Shown: positions 25,589-37,509, numbered from the stretch's first letter. The stretch: DNA of 64,000 bases from Parelaphostrongylus tenuis (GCA_019055375.1 JAHQIW010007094.1:62001-126000), one strand, 5' to 3'. The notes: generated by a model not told the origin, from the letters alone. Numbers and translations: made by a program.

Positions 25589-26017
25589 TAATCGTTATTA
25601 TAGATATAGTTTATAGTCAGAGATATCCCATCGTTACATCAAGAATAGATTATTACGAACGAGTCTTTTATCACAGTTTTTTTGGTCTAAAGGGTAACTA
25701 CTTCTCCTGAAATCCTTAATTTTTCAGCAGTAATACCACGTTCATGCTAAAAACAATTCTAAACTATCAACTCTTGTTGTACATCTGTATTGCCTGTCTC
25801 GCGAGAACGTAGACTGAAAGCACATCTTCTACAACTAAACGCCTCTAATAGAGGTCCATGTGGACGTAACTCTAATACGTAGGTAGAGTAAGTGCAGGAA
25901 CAGCGCGCGTTCATGATTGCGTGGAAGGCGGTTCCTCCCCTTTAAACACCCATATTCGAAAGAAAGTAATTCATGCTCATTTCAGACATTGAAATAGTCA
26001 TCCGATACATTAAAAAA

Positions 26018-26316
26018 GATAAAGGATAAAGCTCTCGGCGTTGATCAATCCCTGAGGGATGCGCCATGCATTCGACTTCAATTTTTAACTTCGTTTGAGG
26101 TGATTGAATGCATATCTGGCATCTACAATGACTCGCGGTGGCCTCCCGCTGAACCGAGTCAGTGCTGCTTATCCTCCCAGATAAGTCTGAGACCTGCCTG
26201 GTACCAATTTACCGACCCCGGAGGGATGGATGGCTTGGTGAGCCATGAGCGCGAGATCGAACCATTGACCTCGTGTGCGACGCAGAGCACCTCTAACCAC
26301 TGCGCCACATGCGCTC
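26018..26316 (-). repeat. SINE family 1, full-length young copy
   Basis: Near-identical to the 15341-15640 copy, with A box (TGGCGCAGTGGTTAGAGGTG), B box (GGTTCGATC) and closing GAGCGC/GCGCTC pair all intact. An A-rich GATAAAGGATAAAGC tail follows. The body has only a handful of differences, suggesting recent activity. It is followed at 26321-26345 by a TA microsatellite on the head side. Confidence 0.92.
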
Positions 26317-26355
26317 CTATGCATATATATATATATATATATGCATTAATTTTTC

Positions 26356-26590
26356 GAGTGACGCTTTTCAGTGGTCTGTCAAGGAGGGCTGACTTGTAGA
26401 GCCCGATACACGTGTTTCGACCTTGCGATCTCGTCATTCGGGCAGTTACCCTTTCTCGCCTTTTGCTAATCTCTGTGGGTGCTCCAGTCCCCTCATTAAG
26501 AGTTAGCGACGACGAACGTTTTACACTCTATGTCCAGTGAAACTCACCGAACACAGAGTGTTGTACACACCAGACCACTGACATGCGTGG
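26356..26590. mobile_element. Foldback element, family B, one arm plus centre
   Basis: CAGTGGTCTGTCAA, GAGCCCGATACACGTGTTTC, GGGCAGTTACCCTTTCTCG and CACCGAACACAGAGTGTTGTACA follow the order of the 22577 element. The second arm is reduced to a short ACCACTGACATGCGTGGCTCA stretch at 26575-26594, so this copy is internally rearranged. Confidence 0.75.
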
Positions 26591-26599
26591 CTCAAGAAA

Positions 26600-27435
26600 T
26601 GATTATCAGTTACTAAAACGTCAAAAAGGAATAAAAAGTCCCTTTTTTGAATATGTGTACGGATAGGTAAAGTACCGAGAATACTCATTTGGACACGTAT
26701 TCCTGACCAATAGTTTGCACCACACCGATGTTTCAAGTCTCACTCATACACGATTGCTTTTCCACACTCAGTATTTCTCCATTATCCATGTGTTCACAAC
26801 TTTTTTTCACATATGTCAATTCTAGATAATTGGAAATTGACGAATGACTGATATAAGCATAGTTCTAGCGAGAGTTATCAATGAACTGGTATCACATAGA
26901 GTATACATCATCATTTTCAATAGATTACATGTCGTTATTTAATTTGTGATGTTCTTGGGTCTTGTATAAAATTGAAGGAAATAAAAAGTGAATATGTCTG
27001 TTGTGATACCCTTAGTACACTTCCATACCTGATTGATTAGCAAATTCAGTATGATTGCATAGTAAACCAGCATTTTTCTCCTTACAAACGCATATATCTA
27101 GGCCAAAAGCATACGAACAAGTGAAAAAGATCTGCTTTATTAAAGTAATACGAAAATTAAAAATTTTTACAAGACGAAGAGAGAAGTTAGATCAAAGAAC
27201 GAAGATAGAGCAATTCGCTTTGCGCGCATCGATATCTATAGCGGTCCCTTAGGGGTTAGTGAAGAAGACGAAGTAGTGCATTAACAGCCGGACACATCAT
27301 AATGTTGGAGACTTTCTGGATGATGGAATTGAGACAAAGAAATGGTATAAGGAAGGTTTATGATGACGATTACACAAGGAAGCTGTGGATAGACTTATAG
27401 CAATTTTCATATAGTTTGTAGTTCTTCTGTTCTTT
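26600..27435. other. No gene recognised
   Basis: AT-rich; a plus-strand frame at 27055-27252 is lysine-rich and motif-free. Confidence 0.35.
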
Positions 27436-27439
27436 TCGT

Positions 27440-27560
27440 TATTCAAAACTTGCATGAGGTTGCTACTTCTTTTTCCTTAGAATTTGATAGCTAACTTTTC
27501 GGCGGCGACGCCTTTCTCAAAGCCTAGACGTATATAACATGCCATATCTGATTACGCGGC
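27440..27560. repeat. Dispersed repeat related to 8940-9050
   Basis: Contains GATAGCTAACTTTTCGGCGG and CAAAGCCTAGACGTATA, matching the 8940-9050 segment. The GGCGGCGACGCC core is palindromic, typical of a MITE end. Confidence 0.55.
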
Positions 27561-28050
27561 TGATATTTCGTATGCATTAAGAATCCAATGAAAAAGGACT
27601 GTAATTCTTCTGTTAATACTACTCTGTCATAGCTTTTGCCGTGACCCATACATTTATGGAAGCCTAGGGAAATTGCAGGACAGTTACTGCATAGGATTCA
27701 TCTTGGTCCACTCACTACGTCGGTCGTTATCAGTTGGCGTATAGAAGCCAATTTTTATCACTTCATAGAACGAATTGCTTTTGTTGCTTTAAAATAAAAG
27801 GCAAAGCGAACTTCATTACGTCATTTTGTTGCCGTTCTTTGATTTTGTAAAGCATTCATTCAATCGACCCTTTTGTATTCTAAATATGATGTGAGTCAAA
27901 CACGAGATTGTTGAAATACAATTTATTCTGACAGATGACGTTTCGACGGTTTCGTATTCATCAGAGTCTGCAGAGATCAGGTTGTCCATGACTCAGTCAG
28001 CAAAAGATTTCCATTACCTCAGCGGAAAAAATCACCAAACTTAGATTCAT

Positions 28051-28333
28051 AAAAAGTAGAAAGCTTTCAGCGTTTATCAATCTTTGAGGGATGCGCCATC
28101 CAATCGTCTTCAATATTCAACTTCGTTTGAGGTGATTGGATGCATATCTGACCTTTACAGTGGCTCGCGGTAATTTATCGCTGAAGCGAGTCAGCGCTGC
28201 TTATCCTCCCAGACATGAGAACAATCTGGTTCTAGTTTATCGATCTCTGGCTTACTGAGCCATTAGCGCGAGATCGAACCATTGACCTCGTGTGAGACGC
28301 AAAGCACCTCTAGCCACTGCGCCACATGCGCTC
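28051..28333 (-). repeat. SINE family 1, moderately diverged copy
   Basis: Complete head with GAGCGCATGTGGCGCAGTGG and GGTTCGATCTCGCGC. The body lacks about 15 nt relative to the young copies (the CCATCCATCCCTCCGGGG segment). Confidence 0.88.
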
Positions 28334-29495
28334 TTTTTATCGAACTTAGATTGCACGGCATCAAGATCAAAACAGCTTTTCGACATACTCATTGCTTTCT
28401 CAAGAGTATTCCATTGGAAAGCAAATTCTAGAGCGTTGCGAGCTGCTGATTAACATCCAGTAGGGATTTTCACCGTCATGAGGAACCATGACGAACCATC
28501 CGTGCATAGGCGTTGGAATGGCCTTCCCTTCGCCTATTCATTACGACGATTTGATTTACGCGTGGTACGACTCTACCTCAAACTCTTTTCCTAAGAAGTA
28601 TTTCTGAATAACTTGAGAATATTCACAGATCAAGAACTAGAGAACTCTACTATACGACTAGTTTAAGAAGAAATGAACATCTAAACATGAAAAAGAAACA
28701 AGAAATGCGGTAATAACGCAAACACGTTCAAAGTCTTTTCTCAGAAAATGTGACAACAGATTTTGGAATAATAAGGGGTTTTATCTTTCTGTAAGTCTTA
28801 TGAAGATCCAAAGACAAGGACTAGCGTTAAACGAAGCGGTGCCTCTTTATCTTAACTTTCAGCAGAATAATTTGTAGGCACGTGATTAGGAAGGAAAAGA
28901 CTTACACGAAGATTTTAATGAAGCCCAACTATTCTCTAAGTGATATCATAAGCGACGAAGACGACAACGGCGAGTGGATGGGTTGAGGTGAAATTGTTCT
29001 GCTTAGAGATAATAAGGATAGCGTCTGTGCTTGCCTACGATGTCTGTGAGATCATCTACTGCGCAGAATGCCATGGAGAAGATGATTATTTCTGATATCG
29101 CTCGCTATCGCGCTGATAACTTGAGCAGTTGAGTGCTTGGCACCGCTAAGTCACTAGTGTGAGGAGTGCATTTCAACTCTTTAGATATCAGTGTGAAATT
29201 TTCGAATATACGAGTATATATAGCACCGATCAATCTAAATTATGTGTTAAACGTTTTCACGTAACAAACTTTTTAATTAAATTTCATAAAAAAAGTGAGA
29301 CAAAACGAATGAAGTAGATTTCTAGCGAACGAGGATCTACGAGTGCATGATAATCATATTTCCTCTAATCTTGGCTAAGAGCCTCATCATTTCACTCTAT
29401 TTGGCGACAAAATTATCTACAGTACCTAGATTGCTGTAAATCTCGTTACACATAAGCTCGTTCGTTCTCTCAGCCGAATCTCCGCGTTGGGTATA
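28334..29495. other. No gene recognised
   Basis: No repeat family or coding motif seen. It is AT-rich with short frames only. Confidence 0.4.
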
Positions 29496-29497
29496 TC

Positions 29498-30051
29498 AGG
29501 TCTCCAATTAAATTTCCAAACTTGATACAGATTTTTCCACAAACCAACTTTTCTTCGACTTATTATGTGCAGAATTTTCTTGCGTTTACGTTTGATATAT
29601 TTTTGCACATACTTGTCCAAAGCTGGACCATTGCAATCAAGCAATTCCACGTCACCGCCGTCGCCAAGTCATTTTCCTTTAAGACAATTCAAAGCCACAC
29701 GTTGCCAAGGAAACAAGGCAGTTGAGTGATTTGGGCTGGAGCACCTGGATCATCCGCCGCATTCGCCAGATCTGTCTCCGTTTGATTTCCATCTCTTCAG
29801 ATCATTGGAGCACTGGTTGGGCAAGAGGAAGTCTCGAGACATCAGCCATTTGCGTCGAGAATTGACTGGTTGGTTTGCATCGAATAATAATGAGTTTTAT
29901 GAGCGCGGAATTGATTCGCCGCCAAAGCGTTGGCAGAATTGCATTCAGGCAGACGGAGATTACTTCAGTTATTGCTGTTTAATACTTTCGATTACTTGGA
30001 AAAATAATTTTTTGAGCTTTTGGACGAAGTTCGAAACTTACTTGGAGACCT
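29498..30051 (+). mobile_element. Internally deleted mariner element, second copy
   Basis: Ends are inverted: AGGTCTCCAATTAAATTTCC at 29498 and its mirror CGAAACTTACTTGGAGACCT at 30031-30051. The retained plus-strand coding piece starts around the second catalytic region (FKATRCQGNKAVE) and continues LDHPPHSPDLSPFDFHLFRS, KSRDISHLRRELTGWFA, then RWQNCIQADGDYF. It is the same subfamily as 20638-21201 but keeps a different internal part, so the two deletions arose separately. Confidence 0.88.
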
Positions 30052-30054
30052 ATT

Positions 30055-31990
30055 AAGTGCGAAAACTCTAAGTGACCACTTTGGGTTCTGATTGAACGAA
30101 CATTATAAAGATTATGTAGTAGAACGACAGCATTTTTTCCAAAAGGTAGAATATTAATCATATCTCACAGCAATAGCGTGCTGCTCATGTAATGTGTAAT
30201 GACATGTCATCAATTGATAAAGCATTATATGAAGTTTGTCCAAAAGATGCCACCGTTGTCAAATAGAGCAACTCTAGCTGATATTATTCTCTACAACTCT
30301 CAATAGTTTTCGCTTGGTAATAATGGCGATATACCATCCAAAACTGGGAGTAATTAAAAACTTAAATCAACCAATGAAATAAATCGGAGGCTCGAAAAAG
30401 GTAATAGAAAAAATCTTCAATAGTTCGATCACAGGTTCATAAGCTGCAGGGTCTCTCAGACTGATAATCAGTCAATGTCCCATTAGGAAGCTCAACTAAG
30501 TGTGAACTACTTTTTTTGCAAAGAACTGCTTACGACATGGCGAAGGTTTTTACAGTTGTGGAGGGCCAGCAACACTTTGATAGTGGTTATTTGGGATTTA
30601 AAGAAAAGACAATCCTATGTAATTGCAAGCAATCCTAACTTAGTGCCCCGCCCAAAGTGTAGAACATCTAGCACAACACAAGTCAGATTTTGCAAGAAAA
30701 ACATTACTTTTCCGTCTTCTTTGTAAAACTGTCAACTCAGAATTCCTTCTAAGAAGACGAAAGGAAAAGTAGCTATGAGGATCGTGGAAAATGAGAGGCA
30801 GCACTTCGATTAAGCCAGCATAATAATCGACTGTTTTGAAGTTGGAAATCTCGTATGATATGCACTTCTCATGACCTACGCTCATTTACATAAAGGAAAG
30901 AACTTTCAACTACTTAATGACTTCTCAGACCGACACACTGTCCAAATATGATGATGAAGCGATATTGATTTGCTTATTAGACATGTCTTACAAGATTTTC
31001 GTGGAATTCTTCCTAATCATTCCATTATTTCATCCGATTGCTCCACTGCAATCCTGACAAGCTGCTTGAAGTTTTTTAGCCGTTGAATTCGCATTTTTTT
31101 GAGAAATCTCTGGGGTACACAACGCTCATCCAAGTTGGATAAACAGGAAAAAAAATGCTGAAAGTTACAGAAATGCCTAATTTACAGAAACTCATAACGG
31201 ACAAGAAAAAAAGGCTAAAACAGATGGCTGCAACTTAATCTCAAACCTTCAAATTGGCATATGGCAAAGCATACTTGTCAACACAGACTTTCATCTTATC
31301 TTGGCTTGAGTAATCAACGTCCTACTTTGTTTATAGGATGAAATGAGGGCATTTCATTGAGGCAGAAGTTATTTAATGTTAATGCGTTTGTGTGATGCCC
31401 TGATATTCTCAGAAACCCTCAGTACAACAATTAGAGACCTATATGATAGGACAAACGGTTGTGAATAGCCGACTCAAATCACCGTGGTTTTAATGAGAGC
31501 TGCCGGAATGTTAGTCCTCTCATCTACGAAAATATCAATTGCGGTGCGAAGTAAAGCGACAAGAGTCTTAAGAAATAAGCAAGAGTGTGTAGCCTCAAAT
31601 CTGTCTCTGATCCTACGACTTCCCTTATCCGTGGCCATGCGCTCTCCACAATACCAATCGAAGATGCTTTGCCTTCGTTGCAGCCATGTATTTCCTTCAG
31701 TTGCTTTGAGTGATCACTTCTAGCATAGATAGGATCAAAACACGATTGAAAAAAAAACAAAGAGTATCTTGATGTGCTGGACAGCCTGTAAGTGTCAGAT
31801 AAGGGTAATCGCCGGACCTCAGGATCCGAGTTGTGCTACTATACCAGCATCGCGGTGGTTATACTCATATCGTATCACACCATCAAAGCTGAATGGGCGG
31901 TAAATAAAGAACAAATCAATGCGATTTTGCGTTAGTGCTTTTTAGTCTTTTGAACAAATTATATGCACACTCTTAAGCCACACAGGTTGT
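30055..31990. other. No gene recognised
   Basis: Open frames at 30640-30885 (minus, starting MSVGHEKCISYEIS) and 31484-31723 (both strands) have plausible amino-acid composition, but I see no paired splice sites or family motif. Confidence 0.35.
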
Positions 31991-31994
31991 AGTG

Positions 31995-32225
31995 CATTAC
32001 CCATTAGTGCACGCGGGCGACCCGGGTTCGAATCCCGGCCAATGCACCAATGTGGTGAAGGTTCGGTGGTTTTTGTTGTGTGGTCCCTGGATTTGTCTCA
32101 AGCAGTGACCCGACCGATATCTGAATATGGCTAGATTGTCCTTAGCGGCGCACTGACCTTTATGCTGCACGCGTCGAACTTCCGGGTTGCGGCTACTTTT
32201 GCCCTTTGAAGTGGCTAGTTGTACT
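31995..32225 (+). repeat. SINE family 3, with intact tRNA acceptor stem and T arm
   Basis: GTGCATT and AATGCAC form a perfect 7-bp acceptor-like stem. CCGGGTTCGAATCCCGG is a perfect T arm with the exact B box. Only about 23 nt separate the acceptor from the T arm, so the D and anticodon arms are fused or deleted and this is not a functional tRNA. About 170 nt of unique body follows. Read backwards it produces the spurious peptide HWPGFEPGSPA. Confidence 0.75.
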
Positions 32226-32329
32226 TCCAAGCTGCTACGGGCCGAACTTTAATCTATGTGATCGTGTCTTCTGCCAACTTGTCTCCTGTGACCGACAATT
32301 GCACAAAGTTCAAATCCTTTATATGGGTT

Positions 32330-32416
32330 ATACCAAACAATGGGGTGGAATTAAACAATGTGGTGAAACCAAACAATGAAGTGTACCTCCAAACAATACT
32401 GTTGAACCAAACAACC
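32330..32416. repeat. Minisatellite, about five units of 17-20 bp
   Basis: Units share CCAAACAATG with a variable GTGG/GTGT/GTTG tail. It directly follows the SINE family 3 copy. Confidence 0.85.
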
Positions 32417-32456
32417 TATAATATACATACATTACTGTAATAATATCATAAGAACA

Positions 32457-32477
32457 ATATATATATATATATATACG
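32457..32477. repeat. (TA)n microsatellite
   Basis: Perfect TA run of about 20 bases. Confidence 0.95.
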
Positions 32478-32589
32478 ATTACGACATTTCGTTATATGAA
32501 CATATGTCTGTGAATGTGATGTTTCGTCTTGTGACGATAAATGAATAAGTGAACGTAATTGATGAGATGTATCGTCGTGTGACGATACC

Positions 32590-33010
32590 ATGAATGTTGT
32601 TATTAACGGAGCACGACTAGGCGGCGTAGCCCGTTTGGGATTGCTATGTTCGCCCCCAAGTAGAAGCACCGGCGGCGGGATCCAGTGGGTGAGTATATAG
32701 TGTAGCAGTGGGGTCACTACTGATTATATATGTTCAGAATCCCTTAACCGCGGTGGTGGGCCGAGCATAGCCTAAGTGAGTTTGCTCCGCCACGTTAGCG
32801 TATGTTCCGCTAACAATTCTATTGGGTTCATCTGACAGTTGTATGAGCTCAACCTTAAGATAGCAATTAGTTATACGATAACGAGACTGTGTGAAGAGAG
32901 CAATAATGAGTCGACAATGAACTGAGGTGAGGTGGTCCGGCTGATGTCAGACGACCGTTCGGATGATACCCGGGGATCGAACTGACCTATTGAGGCTGGT
33001 AGCAGCTGGG
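32590..33010 (+). repeat. Possible solo LTR or LTR-retrotransposon 5' end
   Basis: The block begins TGTTATTAACGGAGCACGAC and is much richer in GC than its surroundings (GGCGGCGTAGCCCG, CACCGGCGGCGGGATC). Near its end stands TGGTAGCAGCTGGG, which resembles a tRNA-complementary primer-binding site. No second LTR or gag/pol lies in the next kilobases, so it would be a solo or truncated LTR. Unproven. Confidence 0.35.
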
Positions 33011-33099
33011 TGCCGCCCTCGCCACTTGGACCATTTTCTGTCTAAGGTCCTCGAACCTCTGCGGTACCACTTGCTCTCTAAGGTCATGAACCATCTGCG

Positions 33100-33950
33100 T
33101 TACCTAAATTATCATGTAATCCCGAAAAGAGCAAAACTCCCCTGGGAGGCTTGTTATACAGGTGATGAGAGTCTGGTGTCAAAAATGGGGAAATACTTAT
33201 GTCTTCTAAAAGATTTTCTAGTCGCTGCTTTCAGACACCGACCACTTGTGATTTATGACTTCTTTCGAAAAAGCATGAATACGGCGTTGATGTCAATTTG
33301 AAGTCAGTTTTGACTTTTTTCCGAAATTGCTACTACATGTCATTATTGATGTCTACATTACACAAAAGCCACCTCTGACCTTAAGTTTTCTCAGCCGTAC
33401 AAGCCCGTTACGGCATTACCAAAAGCCAGATACTAAGACATTGTCTAGGTTGCAAGGTAATGTTGCTCTCTTAACTTAAAGAAAACGAAAGTACTTTCTC
33501 GTTAACGAGTTAGGGATTTGAAAATGATAGCCTGTCGAGTGATAATTCTATGTCTAGCATTATGACTGCAAGAGCAGTAACCTTTTCCACTGTTGATCGA
33601 TGGCGAGCGATTTTTATCTATGATAAAGGTCTTTTGTTTCAGAGGGAACTTTAGTTTTTTTTTGATATTCTGATATTCCATAATTTCCTCTCGACCATAT
33701 ACTTTTGGGCATAAATGACTCTTACGTGGAATGAAAACACAGCGTGTGAAGTAATTTTATGCCGCTCGTACAACACACTTCGAGAACTTTCTAAAAAAAA
33801 TTTAGCTTAGGATCTGCGAGATTTGTAGTATGGAATAAGTATTAGTACAGTCTAATAATAAACTCTCCGGAAACTTTAGCTGTGGGAACAAGGATTTCAG
33901 ACGTGTAACTTAATTTTACTTTCGCTGTTACATTAAATACATTTCACACC
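33100..33950. other. No gene recognised
   Basis: The tail of a 112-codon plus-strand frame (32963-33301) runs through here without a recognisable motif. Confidence 0.35.
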
Positions 33951-33956
33951 GTTTGT

Positions 33957-33972
33957 GGGGGGGGGGGGGGGG
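33957..33972. repeat. Homopolymer tract of 16 G
   Basis: An uninterrupted run of 16 guanines in otherwise AT-rich DNA. Confidence 0.97.
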
Positions 33973-34016
33973 TAAAATGCTCAGTTCGAATGACAATATA
34001 ATGTCGTATTTAGAAT

Positions 34017-34479
34017 TCATTCTGTGAATATGACAGTAATAAAAGTTGCTAGAAGCTGGTGCGCCACTTGTGCTACACTGTTTCCAAAATAGCAAGAATA
34101 AAAAAAAGGTGAAAAACGTTTTGAAAACCAACCTCATTCCATAAGACTGCTAATATGTAATTTTCTCAAGAATGAGATGATACCACAAAGTTGATAGCTA
34201 CAATTCACGAAGACAAAGACGTTGAAAACGTTAGCCGGGTAAAATTCATATATCTTTCTCGTAGTTTCAGCTAGATTATGTAAGAGACAACTAAATAATG
34301 GTCTTATTAAGCCGAGTTGTACCTTTTGTCACTTACCAATTTGAATAATTGAAGGACTCTAATAGTCTTGTTTTCAGTAGCGTCAATAAAAGCCTCAGCA
34401 TCCCAGACAGTGCGCAAAATTTCTTTGCCCATAAATTACCTAGCTGAGCCATTTCATCTAGGAAATCAGCAGCTATCAT
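34017..34479 (-). CDS. Candidate two-exon small gene, unidentified
   Basis: Minus strand: an acceptor GATTTCAG touches an ATG at 34479. The frame (MIAADFLDEMAQLGNLWAKK...) runs to 34337 and ends at the donor GTAAGTG. A second exon from acceptor GGAAACAG (34077) to TGA (34017) joins in phase, giving 67 residues rich in Leu and aromatic residues, with a hydrophobic C-terminus (LLATFITVIF). An acceptor against the ATG would fit spliced-leader trans-splicing. An alternative ATG at 34432 in another frame reaches the same donor, so the frame is not certain. No family recognised. Confidence 0.25.
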
Positions 34480-34639
34480 CTGAAATCATCAAGTATTTCG
34501 AAAGTATTTGGCCTCAGAGGCCCAAAAAAATATTAGTCAGCGCGCACGGGCCAAACATCTTATTCTGTTGCACTAAAATCAATTTCGATGAAGATAAAAA
34601 TCTTTGCATGTTGACTTTTGCAATGTGAAACAGTGGATG

Positions 34640-37505
34640 GAATAGCGCAGTGGCTGGTGATGCGATGTAAGATGAAGCAAGGTGATATGCGAACTACTAG
34701 ATCCCTTATTCCAAGGCTTGCTTATAAACAATCATTGTAGCTCTGAAGAACGTCTCACCACGGTTACTTTGAAGATTTCAAATGGAATTGTTTTACCAGT
34801 GTTTCACAAAATTCTTGAAGAATTAGAAATCTTTAGCACCCGAAGCAACACGTAAAATATTCAGAGGACCTTTGTGGAGGATGACTACGAGGAAACGAAT
34901 GAATGCAAGAAGTGCTGAAAACCTCACTTCAGAATGACAGTTTGTGTAAAACATTTGAAGTGGTAATTTATCAAGGAACTAAATTTAAAAACCATTTAAC
35001 CCGCTGGGTATCGCGTGGCACTATATATGCCATCTTTCGCAGCGCCTCGCGTCGCGCAGCAGCGAGCAGCGTGGTGCAGTGTGTATTGACTGCTGCAGTA
35101 GAAATTAGTCTATTTATCTGATTCAGAGTTCCAAAGAAACATAGTCATCTATGCATAACACTACGCTTTCCGTTAATGAAATTAAAGATCTCTCGTAGAT
35201 ATCGCTAAAATGCCTCAGAATGTTAACCTCTTTACATCCATCCAATGTTCAATAAAGATACTGTAACGACCGGTGCTGCCTGCCCGTCAATCAATCCGCT
35301 CAATAACATGTTGGAAACTATCCGAGTTGTTGTTAGCTCTGACCACACGCCGCGTGTGCGGCGGCGCGGCGGGAGTCGTTATTATCACGCTTGCAATGGG
35401 AATATGGGAATTTGTTTAATAATCTGAGGTACTGAGGAGATATTTTTTTGATTAGATGGTAAAATATAGCAGAAGAGACTTCTATAAAAGTTTTACACTC
35501 AAGAGAACCCCATGCATCGAAAAATCATCCACGCTTCACCGGGAAAAGCACATTGTTGTGAAAGGGAAGATATTTCCAGCTGTTATATAACCTCACTGAT
35601 TTCTTTTTCATTAATATTTTTGTAGTCATTCGATTGCTTGAGAAATGCCTCTTTCTTATCCAAGTTTGCTTTGTGAAACGACTTCTATTTTTCTTTCTGC
35701 TAACGAAAAATCCAACATTTTGCAAGCAGAGTTCGCAGTTCGAGCATCCGCCTTTTCCTCGAGAATGCAGATTTCTGGAAAAAGCATTGCCGTTTTTTTT
35801 TTCTGCTACAGATAACCTCAGCGATGTTTCTCTAAGAAAATTCATCATTTACTGGCGACGAAATTTTAGTGACGACAAAAATCCACATTTTCTTAGAAAG
35901 CTACCACAACGTCATTGTGGCCCCGTGCTCTCCCGCGCGACGGCGTCGCGTGCCTCGCAAAATTTCAAGGTCGTTGTAGACTGTTAAAGTTATTGTTTAT
36001 TTACACTACTCTAGTTTGAATGATTCGGCTTTCTTATCCACTGGGTATTTTTAACACTTCATGAATTCGATTCATCTTCTCACATGAATTTCTGATGAAG
36101 GGAACTTTTCTTCTATGGGTTCTAATACTGCTTGAGTAAGTATTTTATGCTTTTCACGGATATCCTCGATTGATGGCGAATCATTGTTCTTGGAGTCATA
36201 AGATAGCCGAACTAGGGCGTTCTACTGAGTGCACAACTTTATCCAGACAAGTCTATTACCACAACGTTGAAGCGGAGTCGAACCAGAACCGTGTTCGTGA
36301 CAGTCGGTGCACCATCACGGCGCTACCCATCTTCCGATGGAGTTACTGCTGCATGAACGGAAAAACAAATCTGTCATGCGATAGAAGTGCAACTAAGCAG
36401 AAGCGGTCGGTTTTCGAAATTTGTAGTGCTTCTAATCGCATGAAAGAAGTTGCTTGGATTTGATTGATATCCGGTAACTAACTTGACGTGAAGATTGGTG
36501 ATCGAGCATGGTTTTTTTTCTTCATATATCGAAAGAGCGGTGGTAAAGTGGTTACCGGGTCACCTTCAAAACAACTCTCAACGGTTATGATTGAAGGGAA
36601 AGTCTGCTGCCGTATGGGCAAGACCCTTCCCACGCAAGTCGCAGTCCTGTGGGGATGCAACGGGGACAACGCAGGTGTCCAAATCCATTTAGTGCAAAAA
36701 GGTTAAAGAATCGTTATTTTCCCCAAGTTATTACGATTGGTTTGATATTTCTATTGGTCAAAAGTTCAGCCGCTATAGGCCACGAACCGAAAAGGGAAAA
36801 GAGATCGCGAAGTATTATTTGATATTTCAGATGGTGATAGAAAATGATTTATTGGTTTGGAAGGAACATGGGAAATAAACTGTAGCAGCCAATGAAACCT
36901 TATATATATTTATATTTATATTTATACGCCATTTCTCTAGCTGTAGCATATTTATCATAAGTTCATTTGCAAAAATGTATTTTTGCCTGAATAAAAAATC
37001 TTATTGATTGTCAACTTACTTAAATGTTTGATGAGGCTCTTTGAGCCTTCAGAAACATCACATTTTTTCTTGTAGGACATATTATCGCTGCGTAGTCCAC
37101 TACTAAGTAACTATTGGTAATCGCAAGAATTCGCCGTTCGGTTATTCGTTGCAATCACAACATGCTTGTAAGAATGTGACAAAGAAGTTTGTGACATGTT
37201 TTTTTCAAAATTCTTGACTGTAGTCATTCCAACAAGTTAGAGCTCTAAAAGCTATCAGAGCACAGTCAAACTCACGTTTCCAAGATATGACTACGATCAC
37301 GTGGCAATATGTATGTCATTTTGAGGTAATAGAAGCAACAATTTATCTTCTAAACACCCTTGAGTCCCGTTTTCCTGTATATTACATTATTTACTTAATT
37401 ATTTACACGTCTCGTCATCATAATTCTTATTGTGAGGACATCAATACCTCTAACAATCGGTTCGCTTCAGGTCTTCTTGAAGCACGTAAAATACTACTAA
37501 CGCAT
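34640..37505. other. No gene recognised; GC-rich patches
   Basis: Short GC-rich, CpG-dense patches occur at 35030-35080, 35340-35375 (including the hairpin CACACGCCGCGTGTG) and 35915-35960. Overlapping open frames on both strands at 35525-35987 look like base-composition artefacts. A stretch at 36530-36570 (GCGGTGGTAAAGTGGTTACC) weakly recalls a tRNA A box. Confidence 0.4.
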
Positions 37506-37509
37506 GTTT

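Noticed and set aside
31997..32230. Minus-strand frame ending HWPGFEPGSPA
   Set aside because: Reverse translation of the tRNA-like head of a SINE; a common spurious peptide.
32328..32717. 129-codon minus-strand frame
   Set aside because: Runs across a minisatellite and a TA microsatellite; the repetitive HCLV/HCLIPPHCLV end is the minisatellite translated.
36530..36660. tRNA-like head on the plus strand
   Set aside because: Only an A-box-like word is present; no B box, stem or second copy was recognised.
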